64,000 nt of DNA from Pontibacillus salipaludis (GTDB lineage Bacteria; Bacillota; Bacilli; Bacillales; BH030062). This document shows positions 58,580-64,000 of the stretch, in pieces. The stretch spans positions 124,001-188,000 of the forward strand of contig NZ_BMIN01000003.1 of the NCBI RefSeq assembly GCF_014642405.1, written 5' to 3'. Every line of letters begins with the position of its first letter. The first letter of the stretch is position 1. The translations under genes were made by a program, and so were the position numbers. Under the pieces are notes generated by a model. The model saw nothing but the letters and a program-made list of their open reading frames with translations, did no database searches and was not told where the DNA came from.

Positions 58580-58920
58580 GTTTAACCCCTCCTATACCAG
58601 TTATTAGTATAAACGGTTTCATAAAAAAAATCTACAATGCATGAAGATTTCGTTATTATACGGTTCCCTTTGTTGACAAGAGTTAACACCCATAGTTTTT
58701 TTCGTTTTGGCTAGGCTATAAGTATCGGTCAAAACATCGTTATCGCCTGGGCTTACCTAGGGGTTCAGGTGATGCGTTTATATAGATGACTTGGGGGGGA
58801 ATGGGAACCATTTCCCTCTTCTGCATAATAAGCCTTGCTAAAACTTATATATAATTCTACACTTGAAAGCCTTCCGATTTCCATATACCATACTGTTAGA
58901 ACCGAATGGAGGAAGGTACG
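58580..58920 (+). other. Gene-free leader region before holA
   Basis: No supported gene. I see two small hairpins: CCTGGG-CTTA-CCTAGG (about 58747-58762), set inside a larger CATC ... GATG frame, and GGGAATGG-GAA-CCATTTCCC (about 58799-58818). Neither has a T-run and I found no promoter that meets the 17-base spacing. It may hold a leader or sporulation promoter, but nothing can be assigned. Confidence 0.35.
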
Positions 58921-59958
58921 ATGGTATATTTTGATGCCCTTAAAGAAATAAAGAAGAAACAATTTGATCCAGTATACTTACTATATGGAACAGAAACCTA
59001 CCTCATCCAGGATATTCAGCAAGCTCTTGTAAAAAATGCTGTTCCAGATGAGGAGCAAGATGTAAACTTGTCTGTATATGATTTAGAAGAAGTTCCTATA
59101 CAAGAAGTAATGATGGATGCTGAAACCTTTCCTTTCCTCGGAGAAAGAAAGCTATTGCTATGCAAAAATCCAAGTTTTTTAAAGGCCAAACCTGATAAAT
59201 TGCAAATTGAACATGACGTCTCGGTGTTGCAACGTTACTTAGAACAACCTGCCGAGTATTCCATTGTAGTTTTTATAGCACCTTATGAGAAAATTGATGA
59301 ACGTAAGAAAATCGTTAAGCAAATGAAAAAATCAGGGAAAGTCATTCCTTGTCAATCCCTTAAAGAGCACGAAATGGCTAGCTGGGTGCAAAGCTTAGCG
59401 AAAGATTTACATATAGACATAGAATCCCCGGCCATTGATGTTTTCATTCAAGAAAACGGGACAAACCTTATGTCTATTCAAAACGAGTTAGAAAAAATGG
59501 CGTTATATGTAGGAGAAGGTGGAACAATCACAAAGGAAGTTGCAGATTTGTTAGCTGCACACAACTCCCAGTCTTCAGCTCTTAAGTTGGTAGATGCCGT
59601 GATGAATCAAAACGTTGAGAAAGCCATATTGATCTATAAAGACCTTGAGAAACAGAATGAAGAACCTATTGCCTTGCTTGCTCTATTGGCATCTCAATTT
59701 AGACTGATTTATCAGTCAAAACTCCTTCAACAAAAAGGATATACACAAAATCAGATGACGCAACAAATTAAAGCCCACCCATTTGCAATAAAAATGGCAT
59801 TAGGACGAGCCCGCGGCTTTAACGAACAACAACTAGGAACCATCATGCAACTCCTTACCGACACGGATGCATCGATGAAACAAGGTCGAATGGAAAAGAA
59901 CTTAGCCTTTGAACTTCTCCTGTATCAACTTGTTCATGTTAAAAAGAAAAGAGCATAA
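58921..59958 (+). CDS. holA: DNA polymerase III delta subunit
   Basis: A 345-residue clamp-loader subunit that opens the beta sliding clamp. AAA+-like fold without a Walker A motif, as usual for delta; phrases such as FDPVYLLYGTETYLIQDI and NELEKMALYVGEGG are typical. I chose ATG 58921 because GGAGGAAGG lies upstream (58908-58916); ATG 58906 would precede this site. B. subtilis yqeN is the counterpart. A terminator follows. Confidence 0.95.
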   Translation: MVYFDALKEIKKKQFDPVYLLYGTETYLIQDIQQALVKNAVPDEEQDVNLSVYDLEEVPIQEVMMDAETFPFLGERKLLLCKNPSFLKAKPDKLQIEHDVSVLQRYLEQPAEYSIVVFIAPYEKIDERKKIVKQMKKSGKVIPCQSLKEHEMASWVQSLAKDLHIDIESPAIDVFIQENGTNLMSIQNELEKMALYVGEGGTITKEVADLLAAHNSQSSALKLVDAVMNQNVEKAILIYKDLEKQNEEPIALLALLASQFRLIYQSKLLQQKGYTQNQMTQQIKAHPFAIKMALGRARGFNEQQLGTIMQLLTDTDASMKQGRMEKNLAFELLLYQLVHVKKKRA

Positions 59959-59962
59959 CTCC

Positions 59963-59993
59963 AAAAAGCAACCTAATTTAGGTTGCTTTTTTA
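59963..59993 (+). terminator. Terminator after holA
   Basis: AAAAAGCAACCT-AATT-TAGGTTGCTTTTTT. Confidence 0.93.
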
Positions 59994-60014
59994 GTTGGCT
60001 TTGAAAGCGAGAGA

Positions 60015-60194
60015 ATGTTTCCGTATGCGTTATTGGGGCGTAAGGTGGTTCGGGAAATCACTCCCTTTCCGCGGCGAGCTGGGGAGCCTCCTCAATCGCT
60101 CCACGCTTTCCGGGGTCTCCCCTAGGCTCCTACTGCCGCAGGAGTCTCGCAATTTCCCGAACCACCTTTGCCAAGTATGGTGTAACGGAAACAT
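60015..60194 (-). repeat. Palindromic intergenic element, copy 7 (reverse)
   Basis: Perfect 10-bp terminal repeat ATGTTTCCGT / ACGGAAACAT. Outer arm AAGGTGGTTCGGGAAAT / ATTTCCCGAACCACCTT is perfect. On the minus strand inner stems are GCGGC/GCCGC and GGGGAG/CTCCCC. It starts 22 bases past the holA terminator. Confidence 0.93.
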
Positions 60195-60355
60195 GTGATA
60201 TAAGAAAATCTGCAATCTTCACTGGCAGGAAAGAGAGGTATAGTCGTTGAGGAGATTGCCCATGAGATAATTAGGGGTGGTTTCTCGAAGAGGCTGCGAA
60301 AGTTCGACAAAAATCCTCACGTCCTGGGACAACGTGGAATGAGCCTGCATGGTGT

Positions 60356-60531
60356 GGGGCCGTTCACTAATTTAAAGCCAGGGCTTGCTCGGGGACTGCG
60401 AGACTCCCGCGGGATATGGAGCCTAGGGAAGACCCCGCAAAGAGCGAAAGCGAATGAGGAGGCTTCCCAGCTCCCCGCAGGAAAGCGAGTTGTCCCCGAG
60501 CAAGCCCAAGCACTTATAAACGTAAGGGCCC
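60356..60531 (+). repeat. Palindromic intergenic element, copy 8 (forward)
   Basis: Termini GGGGCCGTT / GTAAGGGCCC (imperfect). Outer arm GGGCTTGCTCGGGGA / TCCCCGAGCAAGCCC as in copy 3. Inner stems GCGGG/CCCGC and GGGAAG/CTTCCC. About 160 bases separate it from copy 7. No gene is supported between 59959 and 60662. Confidence 0.93.
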
Positions 60532-60558
60532 TTTCAGCTGATGTATCTTAACGTCGAC

Positions 60559-60598
60559 AAAAAAGAGGATGCTACTCATAGTAGCATCCTCTTTTTTG
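60559..60598. terminator. Strong bidirectional terminator
   Basis: AAAAAAGAGGATGCTACT-CAT-AGTAGCATCCTCTTTTTT, perfect. No gene lies directly upstream on the plus strand, only copy 8. Confidence 0.93.
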
Positions 60599-60603
60599 CA
60601 TAA

Positions 60604-60632
60604 AAAAACGACCCTCTTAGTAGGATCGTTTG
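60604..60632 (-). terminator. Terminator after rpsT
   Basis: On the minus strand AAACGATCC and GGGTCGTTT (one mismatch) are followed by TTTT. Confidence 0.82.
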
Positions 60633-60662
60633 TTGGTTGGTCATAAAAACGGAATGACTTAT

Positions 60663-60929
60663 TTACGCTGTAACGGATTTAACGCGACGAGAAAGACGAG
60701 CTTTCTGACGGTTACCTTTGTTGCGGTGCATAAGACCTTTGCCTACAGCCTTATCAATCTTTTGTACAGCATCTTTGAAAGCTTCTTTAGCTTCTTCAGT
60801 TTTGTTGTTATCAACTAGGTTGTCAACACGCTTCATTGCAGAACGAACGTCAGATTTGAAAGAGTTGTTCTGTGCGCGCTGGTTGTTTTGTGTAATAACA
60901 CGTTTTCTAGCTTGTTTGATATTAGCCAT
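60663..60929 (-). CDS. rpsT: 30S ribosomal protein S20
   Basis: An 88-residue, strongly basic protein beginning [14 protein letters not shown] with [16 protein letters not shown] near the end, typical of S20. CCAGGAGGTG lies upstream of the ATG. It is divergent from gpr and convergent with holA, as in B. subtilis. Confidence 0.98.
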   Translation of the reverse strand: MANIKQARKRVITQNNQRAQNNSFKSDVRSAMKRVDNLVDNNKTEEAKEAFKDAVQKIDKAVGKGLMHRNKGNRQKARLSRRVKSVTA

Positions 60930-61104
60930 CTATTTTCACCTCCTGGAGAAATTGAACCTGCTTTATAGAGCATTTATTCGAACAAGAGACATTTTATCAG
61001 AGCACACAGCAGTTTTCAACATAAATATAATACCGCGTGATTTTCTATTATGTATGAAAGCCAAAATGGACGTGCATCCTAGTAAAAAAACGGAGGGTTT
61101 TCGC

Positions 61105-62208
61105 ATGTCAATGAATCTAGATCAGTTTCAAATTCGTACAGATTTAGCTGTTGAAGCAAAAGACATGGTTTCAGATCAAAAGGATCAAGGTTCTGGTAAC
61201 AGAGAGGGAGTACGCGTTCAAGAGAAAAAGGAAGCTGAGGACATAAAGGTCACTTATGTAGAAGTTGATGAAAATGGGGCAGAACAAATCGGTAAGAAAC
61301 CGGGTTCTTATATTACCATTGAATCTCAAGGTATACGAAAACATGATACTAGCCTTATGCATCATACGGCTTCTGTAGTAGCGAGAGAATTAGAAGAGTT
61401 ACTTGTTAAATGTAATGTAGCTGCTGACGCAACATGTCTGGTGGTAGGTTTAGGAAATGACAATGTTACACCTGACGCATTAGGTCCTATGGTAGTTGAT
61501 AAATTGCTTGTGACAAACCATATGTTTGAACTTCAGCCTGAGACTGTTGATGAAGGTTTTCGTCCTGTGTCCGCCCTTACCCCAGGTGTAATGGGGGTAA
61601 CAGGTATAGAGACGAGCGATATTATAGTTGGTGTAATTGAAAAAGTGAAACCTGACTTTGTCATTGCGGTTGATGCTTTAGCTTCTCGATCAATTGACCG
61701 GGTGAATAGCACGATTCAGATTTCCAATACAGGGATTCATCCAGGATCTGGCGTCGGTAACAAACGTAAAGAATTAAGTGAAGAAACCTTAGGGATTCCA
61801 GTCATTTCTTTAGGTATCCCTACTGTTGTCGATGCTGTAACCATTACAAGTGACACGATTGATTATATGCTAAAACATTTTGGGCGTGAGTGGGATGAGA
61901 GAGAGAAACCATCTAAGTCTTTAACTCCTGCTGGTATGGATTTCGGTGAGAGAAAAGAATTAACTGAGGAAGATTTGCCAAGTGAAGAACAACGCAAAGC
62001 TGTAATGGGAATGATCGGTGGATTGTCAGCTCAAGAGAAGAGAGCACTTATTCAAGAGGTCCTAACCCCTATTGGTCACAATTTAATGGTGACACCTAAA
62101 GAAGTGGACGGGTTCATGAAAGATATGGCTCATGTTGTCGCAAGTGGGTTGAATGCTGCCTTACACCAAGATGTGGAGCCAGACACAGAAGATTCTTTTA
62201 CAAGATAA
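61105..62208 (+). CDS. gpr: Germination protease GPR
   Basis: A 367-residue endopeptidase that degrades small acid-soluble spore proteins at germination. The N-terminal [11 protein letters not shown] resembles the self-cleavage site; the core has [37 protein letters not shown] and [18 protein letters not shown] 61105 follows GGAGG by 8 bases; the frame is open far upstream, but that part overlaps rpsT in reverse. It is followed by spoIIP, as in B. subtilis. Confidence 0.97.
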   Translation: MSMNLDQFQIRTDLAVEAKDMVSDQKDQGSGNREGVRVQEKKEAEDIKVTYVEVDENGAEQIGKKPGSYITIESQGIRKHDTSLMHHTASVVARELEELLVKCNVAADATCLVVGLGNDNVTPDALGPMVVDKLLVTNHMFELQPETVDEGFRPVSALTPGVMGVTGIETSDIIVGVIEKVKPDFVIAVDALASRSIDRVNSTIQISNTGIHPGSGVGNKRKELSEETLGIPVISLGIPTVVDAVTITSDTIDYMLKHFGREWDEREKPSKSLTPAGMDFGERKELTEEDLPSEEQRKAVMGMIGGLSAQEKRALIQEVLTPIGHNLMVTPKEVDGFMKDMAHVVASGLNAALHQDVEPDTEDSFTR

Positions 62209-62288
62209 GGTAGAAGGAGGTTCTACTCTTTCTCTAGTTTTCATAGAGTTTACTAGAGTTAGGAAACATGAGAGAAAGGGTGACCTCA

Positions 62289-63458
62289 TTGCATTCTAAA
62301 GGCTTAACGCTTGCTCATAGAGAATTGAAAAAATGGTATAAACGAAGTGGAATTTACCTACTAGGCTTAATAGGAGTCTTTTTATTGATCGGTTTACTGA
62401 CGTCTATACAGCCAGCTTATCGGCTGTCCTCATCAACATTGCATACGTGGACAAGTCAGATAGATGGTTCCTCTTTTCTACATTTAATGAGCATGGAGAA
62501 TCGCGTATTTCAGGGGGCATACCCGGAGGGCTATGAAGATCCACGCATCTCTGAAATGATCTTTCAAACTGCTACAAGTATACAGCCTGATGATCCGCGT
62601 TCTTTTTTAGGTAGGGAGTTGCCAGGATTTTCAGCATTTGATGGTCAAATTGTGGTAGCAGGTGAGGGGACGAACTACACGACGATGGCAGTCGAATCAG
62701 CTCCTCCTATGGAGATTTTCGATAAAAAGGAAAAGGAAATCGTTACAGAAGAGCAACCAGATGAACAAGAAGATCAACCTTCTTCTGATCAAGCATTACC
62801 CACTACTGGTGATAGGGATGTTGTGTTGATCTACCATACTCATAACCGAGAGTCATATTTCCCTCTCCTTCCAGAAGACGCAACAGATGCATTTCATTCT
62901 AAAGCGAATATTACACTTGTAGGTGACCGTTTGGCTCAGAGCTTAGAGGATAATGGCATTGGCGCTAAAGTAGACAAAACAGATATAACAAAGAAACTGA
63001 AAGACAAAGGTATGGAGTATTACGAGTCGTATGAAATGTCCAGGACTGTTGTGCAAGAAGCAATGAGTACAGAAGGGGATTTACAATATTATTTTGACCT
63101 TCACAGAGACTCCATTGATAAACAATACACGACTACTGATATAAACGATCAGTCATTTGCGAGAATCTTCTTCGTAATTGGTGGAGAATATGCTCATTAT
63201 GAACAAAATTTAAAACTAGCGAATGACCTTCATAAGAAAATGGAAGAGGCATATCCCGGTCTAAGCCGAGGGGTCATGACGAAAAAGGGTTCAGGTACGA
63301 ATGGGAAGTTTAATCAGGACTTATCTCAAAATGCTATTCTTATTGAGTTTGGTGGAGTGGAAAATACGTTAGAAGAACTTTATCGAAGTGCGGATGCCGT
63401 TGCAGATGTGTTTAGTGATTTTTATTGGCAAGCGGAAAAAGTGAGTGGAGATCAGTAA
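62289..63458 (+). CDS. spoIIP: Stage II sporulation protein P (SpoIIP)
   Basis: A 389-residue membrane-anchored peptidoglycan amidase/endopeptidase of the engulfment DMP complex. One transmembrane segment (about 20-38); the zinc-site motifs are YHTHNRESY, FDLHRDS and the catalytic glutamate in LIEFGGVEN. TTG 62289 is preferred because AAAGGGTGA lies about 8 bases upstream; an ATG at 62268 is possible but with a weak, too-close site. It follows gpr by 80 bases. Confidence 0.95.
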   Translation: MHSKGLTLAHRELKKWYKRSGIYLLGLIGVFLLIGLLTSIQPAYRLSSSTLHTWTSQIDGSSFLHLMSMENRVFQGAYPEGYEDPRISEMIFQTATSIQPDDPRSFLGRELPGFSAFDGQIVVAGEGTNYTTMAVESAPPMEIFDKKEKEIVTEEQPDEQEDQPSSDQALPTTGDRDVVLIYHTHNRESYFPLLPEDATDAFHSKANITLVGDRLAQSLEDNGIGAKVDKTDITKKLKDKGMEYYESYEMSRTVVQEAMSTEGDLQYYFDLHRDSIDKQYTTTDINDQSFARIFFVIGGEYAHYEQNLKLANDLHKKMEEAYPGLSRGVMTKKGSGTNGKFNQDLSQNAILIEFGGVENTLEELYRSADAVADVFSDFYWQAEKVSGDQ

Positions 63459-63481
63459 GGAGAAATAAGGAGATGACCGAT

Positions 63482-63829
63482 ATGGTGCGCTTCACGATAA
63501 CCTTTCTAATTATGATTGTTTTATTCCTTGGCGGCGTTTTGGTCGGTATGAATCAAGCCAGCATTGGGATGATTCAGATGCGAGGCTTCTCAAGTGGTAC
63601 ATTTCAAGAAGCAGTCCAAACGGAAAAATTGGAAACAGGGGATTATGAAGTGCAAGTGCTAGGTAAAGACTTCGGACAAGTATCGGTTCAGGAAAAACAA
63701 CAGCAATACGAGGATCATAACGAAGCCCGTGGTCTTCAAAGACTAGCTGTCACCTTAGAAAGCGTAGTGAACTGGGTTTACAATACAATCATCTACACGA
63801 TCTACCACATATTCTCTGCTTTCTTTTAG
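63482..63829 (+). CDS. YqxA-like membrane protein (DUF3679)
   Basis: A 115-residue protein with one N-terminal transmembrane segment (about 3-24). It matches B. subtilis YqxA, which also follows spoIIP. Start ATG 63482 is preferred because AAGGAG (63467-63472) is 9 bases upstream and the protein then starts MVRFTITF like YqxA; ATG 63473 with an earlier AAGGAG is also possible. Function unknown. Confidence 0.85.
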   Translation: MVRFTITFLIMIVLFLGGVLVGMNQASIGMIQMRGFSSGTFQEAVQTEKLETGDYEVQVLGKDFGQVSVQEKQQQYEDHNEARGLQRLAVTLESVVNWVYNTIIYTIYHIFSAFF

Positions 63830-63835
63830 CTGCAT

Positions 63836-64000
63836 TTCCGGCCCCACATGAGGTGGGGGGCGTTCGACGTTGGCAAAGGGCGTGGTGGTTTTAGTTGAAC
63901 TTCCGATTTTACTATGGTCAGACCGCCTGCGCTTTTCGCTAGATCCAGCTCCGGGGGCTAGAGGCTAGCGAGATAAGCAAACTACCTGCAGTGGCTAGCG
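63836..64000. repeat. Second intergenic repeat family, copy B3 (cut by window edge)
   Basis: GGTGGGGGGCGTTCGACGTTGGC (63852-63874 in pieces: GGTGGGGGGC, GTTCGACGTTGGC), TAGTTGAACTTCC, CGCCTGCGCTTTTCGC and ATCCAGCTCCGGGGGCT parallel copy B1 (5120-5395). CTAGCGAGATAAGCAAACT matches the 5' side of the B1 hairpin. The elements seem to be read as [hairpin]-[GTTCGAYGTTGGC]-[CGCTTTTC] and repeat from there. No gene is supported. Confidence 0.75.

Noticed and set aside
60718-61104. Long N-terminal extension of gpr
   Set aside because: It runs antisense through rpsT; a strong ribosome site precedes ATG 61105 and the protein then matches the GPR N-terminus.

Overview
The window looks like a chromosome segment of a spore-forming member of the Bacillaceae, low-to-moderate GC. 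Acidic proteins, a Mrp Na+/H+ antiporter operon and the style of the intergenic repeats suggest a salt-tolerant relative of Halobacillus, Pontibacillus or Virgibacillus. The genus is an inference. Gene order follows two Bacillus subtilis neighbourhoods, as I know them, joined end to end.

Region 1 (1-41629) matches the B. subtilis spoVB-to-yrhC stretch: spoVB (cut by the window edge), comN, secDF, lapA, recJ, apt, relA, dtd, a cell-wall amidase (minus strand), a small HTH-like gene, T-box hisS-aspS, 6S RNA, tcdA, then rsfA-like and rarA (minus). It continues with a YczE-family gene, cymR, iscS, mnmA, a TPR gene, recD2, two small genes, yrrI, T-box alaS, ireB, ruvX, a DUF1292 gene, mltG, trmR, udk, greA, pbpI, a KTSC-like gene (minus), yrrS, mtnN and yrhC. 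The genes serve secretion, translation (synthetases and tRNA modification), sulfur handling, replication and recombination, the stringent response and wall synthesis. Compared with B. subtilis, the trhP1/trhP2 pair and the yrrT/mccA/mccB genes are missing here.

Region 2 (41670-48443, all minus strand) holds a YjcZ-like small membrane protein, an uninterrupted sigK, a mrp operon in the order A-C-D-E-F-G with no mrpB, and sda. Region 3 (48444-63829) is a DnaA-box cluster followed by the yqeG-yqeH-aroE-yhbY-nadD-yqeK-rsfS-yqeM block, comER (minus), comEA-comEB-comEC, yqzM (minus), holA, rpsT (minus), gpr, spoIIP and yqxA. It links replication status, ribosome assembly, DNA uptake and sporulation.

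The most striking unexplained structure is a family of about 175-180 bp intergenic palindromic elements. Eight near-complete copies and at least two or three remnants are visible. Sequences differ between copies while pairing is kept in four nested stems: terminal inverted repeat, outer arm, and two inner stems. The elements tend to occur as reverse-then-forward pairs. At five loci they lie just downstream of an intrinsic terminator. A second repeat family occurs after lapA, as a fragment before mltG, and at the right edge. I found no CRISPR array, tRNA, rRNA, prophage or transposase gene.
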